Assembly (NCBI GenBank): GCA_023663345.1 | Contig: JAMPHR010000003.1 | Coordinates: 70,686 to 134,685, forward strand | Source of the DNA: Paenibacillus sp. | GTDB taxonomy: Bacteria > Bacteroidota > Bacteroidia > Bacteroidales > Muribaculaceae | Direction: 5' to 3' | DNA: 64,000 bases | Part shown: piece after piece, positions 1-9,207 of the stretch | Numbering within the stretch: position 1 is the first letter of the stretch | Layout: each line of letters begins with the position of its first letter | Made by a program: the position numbers and the translations under genes | The notes under the pieces: generated by a model | What the model was told of the DNA's origin: nothing | The model's database searches: none | The model's input: the letters and a program-made list of their open reading frames with translations, nothing else

Positions 1-1
1 G

Positions 2-664
2 GAAGCCTTGGCTACCATGCCTATCAACCCTGCTACCGGTCAACCTATGAATTACCGCGTTTCCTCATGGACCGAGGGTGCCGGTGACGTGTATCTCGTT
101 GACCTTAATGGGGATGGTAAGATTACAAATGATGATAAGACTATTCTTGGTAACTGTAATCCCGATGTATTCGGAGGCTTCGGTTCCACACTTATATGGA
201 AGGGCCTTATGTTGAATATGACATTCTCATATTCGATAGGTGGAAAACGTTATTGGGTTGACGAGGCTTCGAAATTCGGTGGCGTGAATGTATATAATGC
301 GCCCACGTTCATTCTTGACAGCTGGACCATGAATCAGAGCGGCAAGTATCCCGTTTCCACCCACTACGGTATGGGACAGAACGGCACATTCTCCAACCGC
401 TGGCTCCATGACGCATCCTATCTGCGTCTCACAGCGCTGAATGTCTCCTACAAGCTTCCTCAGAAGTGGTTCCGTAATTTCCTCATCAAAGGTATCGAGG
501 CTTCATTCCAGGCTACCAATCTTTTCACGATTACAAAGTATCCCGGTATGGACCCGCAGGGTAACTTCTCAGCTCCCACGGCTCTTTATGGCGTAGGTTA
601 TGACTATAGCTCGTATCCCGCCGCCCGCACTTATAATGTAGGCCTGAAACTCACAATCGATTAA
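2..664 (+). CDS. SusC/RagA-family TonB-dependent outer-membrane receptor, C-terminal part (5' end outside window)
   Basis: This is the last ~220 residues of a SusC-type receptor; the frame is open to the window edge, so the gene is cut by the window and not broken. SusC proteins are outer-membrane beta-barrels that import oligosaccharides bound by a SusD partner, powered by TonB-ExbBD. Visible support: an EF-hand-like DLNGDGKITNDDKTILGN segment typical of SusC C-termini, barrel strands rich in alternating aromatics, the late motif WLHDASYLRLTALNVSYKLP, and a final strand ending in GLKLTID. The SusD gene follows 14 nt after the stop codon. The substrate cannot be told from this fragment. Confidence 0.93.
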   Translation, partial: EALATMPINPATGQPMNYRVSSWTEGAGDVYLVDLNGDGKITNDDKTILGNCNPDVFGGFGSTLIWKGLMLNMTFSYSIGGKRYWVDEASKFGGVNVYNAPTFILDSWTMNQSGKYPVSTHYGMGQNGTFSNRWLHDASYLRLTALNVSYKLPQKWFRNFLIKGIEASFQATNLFTITKYPGMDPQGNFSAPTALYGVGYDYSSYPAARTYNVGLKLTID

Positions 665-678
665 ACACCTTGTCAATT

Positions 679-2121
679 ATGAAAAAAAGATATATAGTGA
701 CGTTGTTGGCGGGATGTATGCTTGCCACTTCATCATGCGATGAATTCCTCACCGAAATGCCTGAGAATTCCTACACGCTTGAAAATGCAGTGACCGACTA
801 TAAGACGGCCCAGAACAGCGTGAACGGTATCTATGGCGTATATGCCAAAAATTCCTATCTTGGTGGATACCTCTATAGTTTTGCCCATTGTATGGCCGGA
901 ATATGGGACTATGCTCCTGACTTGGTGAATATGGGTTATAAACAATCAAATCCTAATACATTTATCGATGGTATCTGGAAGCAATGGTACAGCGTTATCA
1001 ATGCCTCCAACGCGGCTATCGAGGGTATCAGCAAGCTTCCCGAGGATAAATTCCCTTCATCGGCCGAAAAGGAGAGGTTGATTGCCGAGGCCCGTTGTTT
1101 CCGTGGATATGCCAATCTGCACCTCTTGTGGTTTTACGCCCGTTGGTTTGATGCTCCCGAGTCACCCTATGGTATCATCTACCGTACACAGACTTCCGAG
1201 CTTACCAACCTCATGCTTGACCGCATATCGGTAGGCGACAGCTACAATGTGATTATCGATGACTTCAAGTATGCCGAGGAGCATCTCGGAGACTATACTT
1301 CGAGCCATTACATGTCAAAGCAGTTGGCCCAGGCGATGCATGCCAAGCTTCTGATGGTGCGTGGTTGGGACGGCGATTATGCCGAGGCTCTCAATCTGGT
1401 CAACAGCGTGATGTCTACCGCTCCGGCTGTATTTGCGATGGAAAGCGATGTCACCGAACTTTATGATAAGGCATGGGATTCCAAGGAATTGCTCTTCAGC
1501 CGTTATATGGGCGACCTGACCAATCTTTCCTACAGCGAGTTCATATATTCCTACGGCCTGTACTTCAACCCTACCTTTACCGACATTGTTCAGGAATGGC
1601 TTGAGGCCGATGAGCGTTATCCCTACATCGTGGGCGATGCCCGTTCTCCCGAGACCTGGCAGGATCAGCGCAAGGACAACATTCTCATCAAGCTCTATCA
1701 CCGCGGTCGATATGAGGGTATGGATGACAAGTACACACCCTATCAGTTCCGTTATGCCGAGCTATATCTGATGAAGGCCGAGCTTCTTGCCCGCACAAAT
1801 CCTTCCGATCTTACCGCTCCGCTTGCCGAGCTTAACAAGATGCGTGGCACATACACCAACCCTGTACTCGCTCCTATAACCGGGATTACCACTCATCAGC
1901 AGCTGATGGATGCCATATATAAGGAGTATGTGGTGACTCTACTCATGGAGAACGAGACTCCGTGGTTCGCATCACTGCGTTTCGAGCATGACGGTAAGCC
2001 TTGGATCCGCACCCTCAAACCCGATGTCGATTTCTCGGAAAACCAGTACTGCTGGCCTATCCCTGATGTCGAGATTATAGCTCACCTTAACAAGATTGAA
2101 CAAAATCCAGGACTGGAATAA
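679..2121 (+). CDS. RagB/SusD-family nutrient-uptake outer-membrane lipoprotein
   Basis: SusD-like surface lipoprotein of 480 aa that captures glycan for the SusC receptor upstream. I chose the ATG at 679, since the TTG at 670 only adds three residues; the ATG gives a clean lipoprotein signal (MKKRYIVTLLAGCMLATSSC) with the lipid-attachment Cys at residue 20. The rest shows the TPR-like helical layout of SusD: an early TEMPENSYTLENA segment, a mid-region AEARCFRGYANLHLLWFYAR helix, and a late YRYAELYLMKAELLAR helix. A DUF4465 lipoprotein gene follows after 12 nt, forming a three-gene unit that ends at a strong hairpin. Substrate unknown. Confidence 0.93.
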   Translation: MKKRYIVTLLAGCMLATSSCDEFLTEMPENSYTLENAVTDYKTAQNSVNGIYGVYAKNSYLGGYLYSFAHCMAGIWDYAPDLVNMGYKQSNPNTFIDGIWKQWYSVINASNAAIEGISKLPEDKFPSSAEKERLIAEARCFRGYANLHLLWFYARWFDAPESPYGIIYRTQTSELTNLMLDRISVGDSYNVIIDDFKYAEEHLGDYTSSHYMSKQLAQAMHAKLLMVRGWDGDYAEALNLVNSVMSTAPAVFAMESDVTELYDKAWDSKELLFSRYMGDLTNLSYSEFIYSYGLYFNPTFTDIVQEWLEADERYPYIVGDARSPETWQDQRKDNILIKLYHRGRYEGMDDKYTPYQFRYAELYLMKAELLARTNPSDLTAPLAELNKMRGTYTNPVLAPITGITTHQQLMDAIYKEYVVTLLMENETPWFASLRFEHDGKPWIRTLKPDVDFSENQYCWPIPDVEIIAHLNKIEQNPGLE

Positions 2122-2133
2122 ATACATTTTGAT

Positions 2134-2955
2134 ATGATTAAGAAATTAGCCCTATATATGGCCGGTGCGTTAGCTGTAATGGCAACCTCCTGCTCCGACG
2201 ATCTTGATGTGGTCATCCCGGCTCCCGACAACATCACCTTCAATGAGATTCAGATGCCCGATCGTTTCACCCATGTGATAAACGATGGCGGATTCTCAGC
2301 CTCGGGTGTCAACTTCAATGCCGTGAAGTCGGGCTCACAGCTTGCCGGCGGTTTCTGTCTCAGCAACCGCAGTCTCCGCTCGTTTGTGTGGCGTGACGAT
2401 GAGGTCTCGGTCGACTCGATGCGTTACAGCGTGTGGACACCCCGACCCAACACTACCGGCAATTACGTCGTGGGACATGTCAACGGCGATGATGCGTTCT
2501 TCACCCTCGATCGTCCCTCGGTGATAGAGTATGTGCTCGTGGCCAACACCACATGGTCGTTTCTGGCCATGACCTATGGCGATACCTACGACAAGGATGG
2601 CGAGCCTGTGGCCAACCCCAATGTGCCGAGCAAGCCTATGGGAATATGGCATTCCTATGTGCCCGGCGGTGTGAAGAAGTTCGGCGAGAATGACTATCTC
2701 ACACTGACTGCCGTGGGATACCGTGGCGGACAGCAGACCGGACGGACTTCGGTAGACCTCGCTTGCAAGAAGGGTCATAACGCCGATAATCCCGACTGGG
2801 ATTATATCCAGAACAACTGGCGTCGCTTTGACCTCTATCCGCTTGGCGAGGTTGACAAGGTGGTGTTCTATCTCGATTCATCCGACAAGGACGAGAACGG
2901 CAAAATGAGAACTCCTGCTTGGTTCTGCCTCGACGGTCTCCAGCTCAGAAAGTAA
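2134..2955 (+). CDS. DUF4465-family secreted lipoprotein
   Basis: 273-aa lipoprotein with signal peptide MIKKLALYMAGALAVMATSC (lipid Cys at residue 20) and a beta-rich body. The C-terminal segment VVFYLDSSDKDENG followed by MRTPAWFCLDGLQLRK is the hallmark ending of DUF4465 proteins, which resemble carbohydrate-binding beta-sandwiches and often sit beside SusCD pairs. Here it is the third gene of the unit and the last before the terminator at 2981. By position it is probably a surface glycan-binding protein, the role SusE/SusF-type proteins play elsewhere; that role is inferred. No catalytic motif is seen. Confidence 0.8.
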   Translation: MIKKLALYMAGALAVMATSCSDDLDVVIPAPDNITFNEIQMPDRFTHVINDGGFSASGVNFNAVKSGSQLAGGFCLSNRSLRSFVWRDDEVSVDSMRYSVWTPRPNTTGNYVVGHVNGDDAFFTLDRPSVIEYVLVANTTWSFLAMTYGDTYDKDGEPVANPNVPSKPMGIWHSYVPGGVKKFGENDYLTLTAVGYRGGQQTGRTSVDLACKKGHNADNPDWDYIQNNWRRFDLYPLGEVDKVVFYLDSSDKDENGKMRTPAWFCLDGLQLRK

Positions 2956-2980
2956 CCTGACTGATCCACATATACTGTAA

Positions 2981-3040
2981 AACAAAAGTCTTATCACCCG
3001 CCGGGGATGAATCCGGCAACTGGGTGATAAGACTTTTGTT
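2981..3040. terminator. strong bidirectional intrinsic terminator
   Basis: A perfect 19-bp stem (2981-2999 with 3022-3040) encloses a loop of about 22 nt. Reading +, the stem ends in TTGTTTTTCG; reading -, it ends in TTTTGTTTTAC. It lies between two convergent genes (DUF4465 lipoprotein and PHP phosphatase) and can stop both. Confidence 0.9.
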
Positions 3041-3058
3041 TTTCGTTTATATGTGAGC

Positions 3059-3805
3059 CTATTCCCGGAACACGCGGTCATTGAATATTCTGCCCTCGAG
3101 TGCGGCTGCGTGCCGGCGGGCATCCGAGGTGGTGAGATAGTGGTCGATTGAGTCGGCATGGCGGTGGTTGTGTAGGTCGGTGCCGAGAAAATCCACACAT
3201 CCCATCTCTATGAGCCGTTCGGCCACCTTCTTTTCGTGCTTGCTGTAATATCCGGCAAGTGACAGTACATTGATCTGAAACAGCGTGCCGAGATTGTGCA
3301 GTTCGGCATACCGGCGGAAATTGTCGTGATAGTAATAATACCGTTCGGGATGGGCGAGGATAGGTTTGTAACCTTGCATTTTCAGCCCGTATATGAACTG
3401 ATCAAGCATCATCGGCTCCTGCAGGAACGAACATTCGATGAGCAGGTAATTGCCCGGCATGGGCTTTATCATCCCCTTTTCGAGCAGTTCGCGGGTGAAG
3501 TCGTCGATGCGGTTTTCCGATGACCGTATCACCTCTATCCCGTTTCCGCGCCGTGCCAGCTCCTGTTTCAGCTCGTCGAGAGCCGGGTCGAGTATCTCGG
3601 GGGTGTTCTCGAATGTCGCCTCGGTGACATGCGGGGTGGCTATGATGCGCGATATGCCCCATCCCTCCATCCGTTCCACCAGGTCGGCCGAGGTGGTGGC
3701 ATCGGGCGACCCGTCGTCAACGCCGGGGACAATATGGCAGTGTATATCGGTATGGAACGGAAGCTTTATCGGTTCCTTTTTTGAGAAAAAACTTAGAATT
3801 GACAT
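3059..3805 (-). CDS. CpsB/CapC-type PHP-domain tyrosine phosphatase
   Basis: 248-aa PHP-fold metallophosphatase. CpsB/YwqE-type enzymes use a manganese cluster to dephosphorylate the tyrosine autokinase (Wzc/CapB) that controls capsule export. Metal-ligand motifs are intact: HTDIHCHIVPGVDDG near residues 18-32, ATPHVTE, ILAHPERY, and LGTDLHNHRH near the C-terminus. The start at 3805 (MSILSFFSKKEP) is preferred to an upstream in-frame ATG at 3919 because the extra 38 residues would overlap hemW and are not needed by the fold. It is the last gene of the holB-nuclease-hemW unit, 68 nt downstream of hemW. No tyrosine kinase or capsule export gene lies nearby. Confidence 0.88.
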   Translation of the reverse strand: MSILSFFSKKEPIKLPFHTDIHCHIVPGVDDGSPDATTSADLVERMEGWGISRIIATPHVTEATFENTPEILDPALDELKQELARRGNGIEVIRSSENRIDDFTRELLEKGMIKPMPGNYLLIECSFLQEPMMLDQFIYGLKMQGYKPILAHPERYYYYHDNFRRYAELHNLGTLFQINVLSLAGYYSKHEKKVAERLIEMGCVDFLGTDLHNHRHADSIDHYLTTSDARRHAAALEGRIFNDRVFRE

Positions 3806-3873
3806 TATCAGTGATAGTATAGGAATATAACGCTTGGAAGGGTGATTTAGTGTGATGGGAAAGCCTGAGGTTG

Positions 3874-4968
3874 TCACACTTCTATCAGCTCCAATAGTAT
3901 GGTATTGCTTGTCAGCCATTTGTCCTCAGGAATGGCTACCCAACCCGCCGGGGTGATGATGAGGTTGCCGTTTTCGAGAAGCCTGGCCGATGAGGCGTTA
4001 AACGATGCCTTGAATTCCTGGGGGATCGCCTCGGGATCGAGCCCTGCCGAGGTGCGGAGCGCCGTGATGAGCATATCGTTGTAACGGTTCATCCCGTCCT
4101 CCTTGTCAATGATGCGGAACCCGTGCCCTCCCGACTGTATATATCCTTTCAGATCCGATGGATTGTACCACCTCACCCCTCCGGCCATCGAGTGGGCGCC
4201 GGGGCCGAGACCTATGTAGTCCGATCCGTCCCAATAGGAGGAGTTATGCACCGCATTCCGTCCGGGCAGGGCGAAATTGGAGATCTCATAATGTTCATAT
4301 CCTGCCTCGCGGGTGGCCCGGCACAGGTAGGAGTACATCTCCTCGGCGAGTCGGTCGGATGCCTCGGTCACTTTCCCTTTCGACAGCATGACTCCGAGCC
4401 GTGTGCGCGGTTCGTAACTGAGCAGATAGGCCGAGATATGCTCGGGTCTGAGCGACAGCAGGCGGTCGAGATTGGCTTTCCATCCCTCCAATGTCTGGCC
4501 GGGAAGGCCATATATCAGGTCGCACGACAGGTTGTCGATCCCACCTTCCCGAAGTGCTCTTACCGCCTCCTCGGCCTGGGCGCCGGTGTGCCGTCGGCCA
4601 AGGAAACTGAGAGTGGAGTCGTCAAACGTCTGTATACCCATGCTCACACGGTCGATGCGGGTATTGGTCACCAGATGCTTCACCCAGCCGCGGGTCACAT
4701 CCTCGGGATTGGCCTCGATAGTAAATTCCCTGAGAGGGGCAGGTGCCGGGATCCCCTCGATCAACCGGTCGAGCAGTTCCACCGGGAGGCTCGACGGAGT
4801 GCCTCCCCCCAGATATATTGTGTCGGGGACAGCTCCGCCACCCATTGCTTTCCATTCCTCACCCACAGTGTCGACGTAGGCTTCCATAAGCTCCCGCCGG
4901 GGGGTGGAATAGAAGTCGCAGTAGGCACACTTGGAGTGGCAGAACGGTACATGTACATATACTTTCAT
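3874..4968 (-). CDS. hemW: HemW-like radical SAM heme chaperone
   Basis: 364-aa radical SAM protein related to oxygen-independent coproporphyrinogen oxidase. The cluster motif CHSKCAYCDF near residue 11 has CxF after the third Cys, as in HemW heme chaperones, where true HemN has CxC. Other family marks are YLGGGTPSSLP, the FTIEANPEDVT segment, SMGIQTFDDSTLSFLGRRH, and a C-terminal HemN-type domain containing YEISNFALPG. HemW binds heme and delivers it to target proteins in the cytoplasm. The start at 4968 (MKVYVHVPFC) overlaps the upstream nuclease stop as TAATG; an alternative ATG at 4980 adds four residues. Translational coupling is likely. Confidence 0.9.
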   Translation of the reverse strand: MKVYVHVPFCHSKCAYCDFYSTPRRELMEAYVDTVGEEWKAMGGGAVPDTIYLGGGTPSSLPVELLDRLIEGIPAPAPLREFTIEANPEDVTRGWVKHLVTNTRIDRVSMGIQTFDDSTLSFLGRRHTGAQAEEAVRALREGGIDNLSCDLIYGLPGQTLEGWKANLDRLLSLRPEHISAYLLSYEPRTRLGVMLSKGKVTEASDRLAEEMYSYLCRATREAGYEHYEISNFALPGRNAVHNSSYWDGSDYIGLGPGAHSMAGGVRWYNPSDLKGYIQSGGHGFRIIDKEDGMNRYNDMLITALRTSAGLDPEAIPQEFKASFNASSARLLENGNLIITPAGWVAIPEDKWLTSNTILLELIEV

Positions 4969-7943
4969 TACCGGCGGCATAATAGTTTGAATTGACAGAA
5001 CTCGCAGCTCTCCTCTTTCTTGGCCTGGGTAAACGGGGTGTCGGAGAGCACTATCTCGCGCACCAGAGCGCTGAACCGCTCCATGTATTCATCCAGGATC
5101 TCGTGATAGTCGGTGAACGGTGTCTTGCCAAACATTATCGGTTTCAGTCCCTCGGTGTAGATGGTGCGGAACTTGTAGATGAACGGCTGTATAGGCCCTT
5201 TGTAGCGCTCCCTCTCGGCATAAGCCTTGGCGTAGAACATCAGCTGAAGTATGGCCTTGCGTCTGTCGCTCACAGTGGGGTCAAACAATTGGTCCAGATC
5301 CTTGAACGCCGTCGGATCGCCTCCGGTCTTGTAGTCGATGATGCGTATGGTGCCCTGGGTAGGGTCGCCGTAGTGGCCCGGAGGATACACGCGGTCCACG
5401 CGGTCGAGATACTGCTTGATATTTATGGTGAGGTCGGGGGCCAGAGTCATGGTCCCCGAGATGGGAAGCTCGGCGGCGATGAAGTCAAACGGGGCAAACT
5501 GCTTCTCCTGCTCAAACATGCGCGTGAGGATGTATTTGGTGAGATTGCCCATCACCCTTGCTTCGCCGATCAGTGGAGTCTGGTCCCCCTTGCCGTGCTT
5601 GTTGAACAGATCGTTCACTGCCTCGGTGATCAGTCGGTCGAGTCGTCCTTTGGAAGTTATGAGGCTGTCGAGCATCTCAGCGGTGATTTTCACTGCCGGC
5701 GCGTCACCTTTCCATTCCATGTAGGCCTGCTGAACCACGGCGTGTACTATCGAGCCGTATGTGGCGCTGTCCATATAATCGGTCGGCTCGGTATCAGTGT
5801 TTAGCTCACACAGACTTTTCAGATAGAACTGCAACGGACAGTTGATGTAATCGTTGATCAGCGAGGCCGAGAGCCGTTTGCCTCCCGGAGTGCAGAACGT
5901 CATGAGCTGGCTCTTGATCTCGGGAGTCCTCTCTATATTGATCACCGGCTTCTCCTTGGGTGTGAATTCGTAGGCTCCGAGCGAGTGGTGTATCTTGCAC
6001 TCGGGGTGCAGATAGAGCAGCTGGGTGATGTATCTCGACATCTCGCTTGTGTAGGTGGGACCGTTGCGGGAGTCATAATATATTGTCACCTTGCTCGCCC
6101 GGCTTATGAGTCGGTAGAAATAGTAGGCGTAGATGGATTCCTGATAGTCGGTGGTGGCCATGCCGTAGCTCTGGCGCAGTGAGTCGGGGATGAACGAGCG
6201 CGTGTAATGTTTGCGCGGGAATATGTGCTCGTTCATCGACAGGAGTATCAGGTTGTTGAAATCGAGGGCGCGGGTCTCGAGCACTCCCATCATCTGCAGT
6301 CCGCGTAGCGGCTCGCCCACGAAATTGACCGACACTCCGGCTATGGCTTTCTGCAACAGTTGTATGAAGGTGGAGTCGCGCATCTCAATTTTCCATCGGT
6401 CGGCGGCGTTCTTCAGGTCGTTGAGCGCGTCGAGATAGGCGTGTATGAAGAACACCTCCACCTTGTTGTCGTCGGGCTTAAGAGCCTCGCGCAATGATGT
6501 GAGCAGTGTGTGGAAATAGGCATATACATCCTCGATGGAATTTGGGTCGGATATGGGGGTGAACACATATCCTATATTGGGCGCTGTCTCGCGTGCCACC
6601 GATGCCGGGAGCATGTAGATGCGCTGTGTGGCAAAGAGTGTGGTGAGCGCATTGCACCCCTCGCGGTCGATCGACGACAATAGCGGATGGGATATCACTT
6701 TCTTTACATCTTCGTGGAAATAACTCCACTCTCCGCGAGTCTCGGTGGCCCGCAGATGCAGGCTCACCAGCGAATTTATCAGAGAGGCAAACGATGTGGT
6801 CCTCATCGGCAATCCCATCGTCACATTGAGAGGCATCTCTTTTGTCTCCCCATTGTCAGCCGGAACCTCGCATTTGATTCTCGGAATCGAGTGTATCATA
6901 GGGATCAGGAGCGAGTCGTCGGGTAGCACTACGGCGGTGTCAATGGCATTCTCAGGATTGGATATGGTGCCGTCCTCGATCCATTCCTCCAGGGTGTGGC
7001 CGGCCATCTTGGCCTGGCCAACCGATGAGGGTAATCCTTTCAGGGATATTTCGGGAAACTGGCCGTCGGGGATAGGGTAGCGGGCGTTGAGGTCGTAGCG
7101 CGACTTGAATCGGGCGGCGTTGCGGTCGATAAAGCGCGATGCGGCATTGCCTTTCACCCTCATGGCCGGCGATGCGTTGTCCCAATAGAAATCGGCCACT
7201 CCTCGGGCATCGAGGTTGCCGAATATCGACAGCTCGGCCAGGGTAAGCACATTGAAGCCTACAAATATGTATCGTGAATGGGACAGATCGGACGTGTGGC
7301 ATCGGCGCAGATGCTCCACGGCGTCCCTCACGATCATGCCCTGGGTTCCCATTCCGCATCCGCGCAGGGTGGAGGTGTAAGCGCGGTAGAGAGGATCGAG
7401 CACCTCCCACAGTTTCAGGAATTTCTGCTCGAGCGGGGTGGGGGAGTTGTAATGCAGGTGTTGCCAGAAATTCTCCGGCGAGTGAGGGGTGAACTGCTCA
7501 CCCCAGTATTTCTCGAGTATGGCCCGCTGGTCGTCGGTGAGATAATTGGCGTTGACCTCGCGGTAGCGTTTCAGGTTGACAAAAAGCCTTGACGGATCCA
7601 CCAGATACAGGTCCACATCGTTGAAATCGCTTAATATCATCTCGCCCCAGAACATGAAGCGGTCAAAGTCGATATCCTCGCCTCCTATCTTGCGGTATTC
7701 GTTGTATAGGATAAACAGCTGTTCCATCCTCGGGGCCTCGACCAACGGCACTATACGGGCCGTAAGGTCGCCTATGGTGGCGATCTCGGGCATGATGAAC
7801 GGTTGTCCGGCAACCATTTTCATCAGATGATGCCTGAAGAAAGTTCCGCTTCGTTTATTTGGAAATACGAAGCAGAAATCCATCATCCCGCCCCGCTCAT
7901 TCTCAAGATATACCTCTGCTATCTGCTCTAAAAACGATTTCAT
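4968..7943 (-). CDS. AddB-like PD-(D/E)XK nuclease with inactive helicase-like region
   Basis: 991-aa protein resembling the AddB subunit of AddAB helicase-nuclease, which processes double-strand breaks for recombination. The N-terminus (FCFVFPNKRSGTFFRHHL) looks like the decayed helicase domain of AddB. The C-terminal third holds a RecB-type nuclease: GSIVHAVVQQAY, an acidic residue before RIIDYKTGGDP, and QLMFYAKAYAERE. Four cysteines (one in INCPLQFY, three in CEFCQFKLLC) match the iron-sulfur cluster that staples this nuclease in AddB and Cas4. It lies between holB and hemW with TAATG overlaps at both ends. The partner AddA helicase is not in the window. Confidence 0.82.
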   Translation of the reverse strand: MKSFLEQIAEVYLENERGGMMDFCFVFPNKRSGTFFRHHLMKMVAGQPFIMPEIATIGDLTARIVPLVEAPRMEQLFILYNEYRKIGGEDIDFDRFMFWGEMILSDFNDVDLYLVDPSRLFVNLKRYREVNANYLTDDQRAILEKYWGEQFTPHSPENFWQHLHYNSPTPLEQKFLKLWEVLDPLYRAYTSTLRGCGMGTQGMIVRDAVEHLRRCHTSDLSHSRYIFVGFNVLTLAELSIFGNLDARGVADFYWDNASPAMRVKGNAASRFIDRNAARFKSRYDLNARYPIPDGQFPEISLKGLPSSVGQAKMAGHTLEEWIEDGTISNPENAIDTAVVLPDDSLLIPMIHSIPRIKCEVPADNGETKEMPLNVTMGLPMRTTSFASLINSLVSLHLRATETRGEWSYFHEDVKKVISHPLLSSIDREGCNALTTLFATQRIYMLPASVARETAPNIGYVFTPISDPNSIEDVYAYFHTLLTSLREALKPDDNKVEVFFIHAYLDALNDLKNAADRWKIEMRDSTFIQLLQKAIAGVSVNFVGEPLRGLQMMGVLETRALDFNNLILLSMNEHIFPRKHYTRSFIPDSLRQSYGMATTDYQESIYAYYFYRLISRASKVTIYYDSRNGPTYTSEMSRYITQLLYLHPECKIHHSLGAYEFTPKEKPVINIERTPEIKSQLMTFCTPGGKRLSASLINDYINCPLQFYLKSLCELNTDTEPTDYMDSATYGSIVHAVVQQAYMEWKGDAPAVKITAEMLDSLITSKGRLDRLITEAVNDLFNKHGKGDQTPLIGEARVMGNLTKYILTRMFEQEKQFAPFDFIAAELPISGTMTLAPDLTINIKQYLDRVDRVYPPGHYGDPTQGTIRIIDYKTGGDPTAFKDLDQLFDPTVSDRRKAILQLMFYAKAYAERERYKGPIQPFIYKFRTIYTEGLKPIMFGKTPFTDYHEILDEYMERFSALVREIVLSDTPFTQAKKEESCEFCQFKLLCRR

Positions 7944-9073
7944 TAAAAGTTCTTGATAAGGATGATCATCTTGATGGCGAAGTCAAAGTTCACGATTTTG
8001 CCGTTGGCGTTGCCGGCGATGTCGATGGAGGCGCGGTTCATCTGGCGGATAATCTCCTCGGCATTATTTTCGGTGATGAAGCGGGCAAACCTTTCGCTGA
8101 ACTGCGACTCGGTGCGGTTCATGTAGGTGAGTTCCTCCACATGGAGATTGTACACAAAGTTCTCGCGTATCAGCCGTTGGCAATAATCGTAGAATTTCAC
8201 CTCCTGCTCCCTGCCCATGGCGGTGACATCCGCGCTCCATTGTTTCAGTCCCCTAACATCACGCTGATAGGCCAGGCGCATCAGCTGGACGAAATAATCG
8301 AAGAACATGCGGCTCACGCTTGTGGCATCCACCGATTTCAAGGCTGCGTTCACGTTCCCCGAGGCTATATGGGCCAGAGCCATGGCATCCTGCTGATCCA
8401 TCGCCAGGCGTGATGAGAGATATGAGGCCACCGATGCGTCGTCGAGGCGAGTCACCTCGATAGGACGGCACCGTGACTTTATGGTGGGGAGGATCGAGGA
8501 TGCGTCGTTGCTCACGAGGATGAACACCGTGTCGGGAAACGGCTCCTCGATGAGTTTGAGCAACTTGTTGGCGGCCTGCTCGTTCATCTTTTCGGGAAGC
8601 CACATCACGGTGATCTTGTAGCGCGAGGCCGTGGCCGATACCGCGAGCCGGCGCTCGAGCTCGGCACTCTCGTAGACATATATTATAGGCTGGGCGTTCT
8701 TCTTGTCAAACGATGAGGCCCAGCGGTCGAAATCCATGAACGGGCTTGCGTTGATGAACTCACGGAACTCGTCGAGATAGTCGTCCGACACCGGCTCCTT
8801 GAGCTTATCGGTCTTGACCACAGGAAACACGTATCGGGTATCGACATGGTTGAACGACCTGTGTTGCAGACATGCGTTGCACTGCTCGCACGGTTCCCCA
8901 TCGGTGGTAGGATTCTCGCAATGGAGATATTGGGCAAAGGTCCTGGCAAGCATGAACTTGCCTGCCCCAGCCGGGCCGTGAAGCAGAAGCGCGTGGGGCA
9001 CACGGCCGTCTGCCACCATGTCGCGCAACTGGCGTTTTACATTCTCGTGAGATGGGATGTCCTTGAATTTCAT
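7943..9073 (-). CDS. holB: DNA polymerase III delta' subunit (clamp-loader component)
   Basis: 376-aa AAA+ clamp-loader subunit that helps load the sliding clamp at replication forks. The N-terminal segment VPHALLLHGPAGAGKFML is a P-loop, with Phe after the Lys where Ser/Thr is usual, suggesting weak or no ATP hydrolysis. A zinc-binding CENPTTDGEPCEQCNAC motif follows, then NKLLKLIEEPFPDTVFIL and the sensor-1 LVSNDASSILPTIKSRC region. The start at 9073 (MKFKDIPSHENV) is preferred to an in-frame ATG at 9157 because the added residues (MTQLRNCLKF...) fit no family start. First gene of the minus-strand operon; its TAA overlaps the nuclease ATG. Confidence 0.92.
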   Translation of the reverse strand: MKFKDIPSHENVKRQLRDMVADGRVPHALLLHGPAGAGKFMLARTFAQYLHCENPTTDGEPCEQCNACLQHRSFNHVDTRYVFPVVKTDKLKEPVSDDYLDEFREFINASPFMDFDRWASSFDKKNAQPIIYVYESAELERRLAVSATASRYKITVMWLPEKMNEQAANKLLKLIEEPFPDTVFILVSNDASSILPTIKSRCRPIEVTRLDDASVASYLSSRLAMDQQDAMALAHIASGNVNAALKSVDATSVSRMFFDYFVQLMRLAYQRDVRGLKQWSADVTAMGREQEVKFYDYCQRLIRENFVYNLHVEELTYMNRTESQFSERFARFITENNAEEIIRQMNRASIDIAGNANGKIVNFDFAIKMIILIKNF

Positions 9074-9147
9074 ATTTGCAAATTTAGCTAAATTTGGCAA
9101 GAATCCTGAGTGGAATTGCAGTAAAATAAATTTTAAACAGTTTCTTA

Positions 9148-9179
9148 GTTGTGTCATTAGTTATAATTGACTAATTTTG
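9148..9179 (+). promoter_or_regulatory. Bacteroidetes-type promoter for the patatin gene
   Basis: The -7 element TAATTTTG (9172-9179) fits TAnnTTTG exactly. A GTTG at 9148-9151, 20 nt upstream, matches three of four bases of the -33 TTTG. Transcription should start near 9185, just upstream of a short frame (MVTCLSNA, ATG at 9189) that overlaps the patatin start codon. Confidence 0.65.
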
Positions 9180-9207
9180 CAATATACAATGGTGACCTGT
9201 TTATCCA

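Noticed and set aside
9073-9110. full promoter for holB on the minus strand
   Set aside because: TAAATTTG lies 5 nt before the ATG, but no TTTG-like element lies at 18-22 nt upstream, so it was not listed as a promoter feature.
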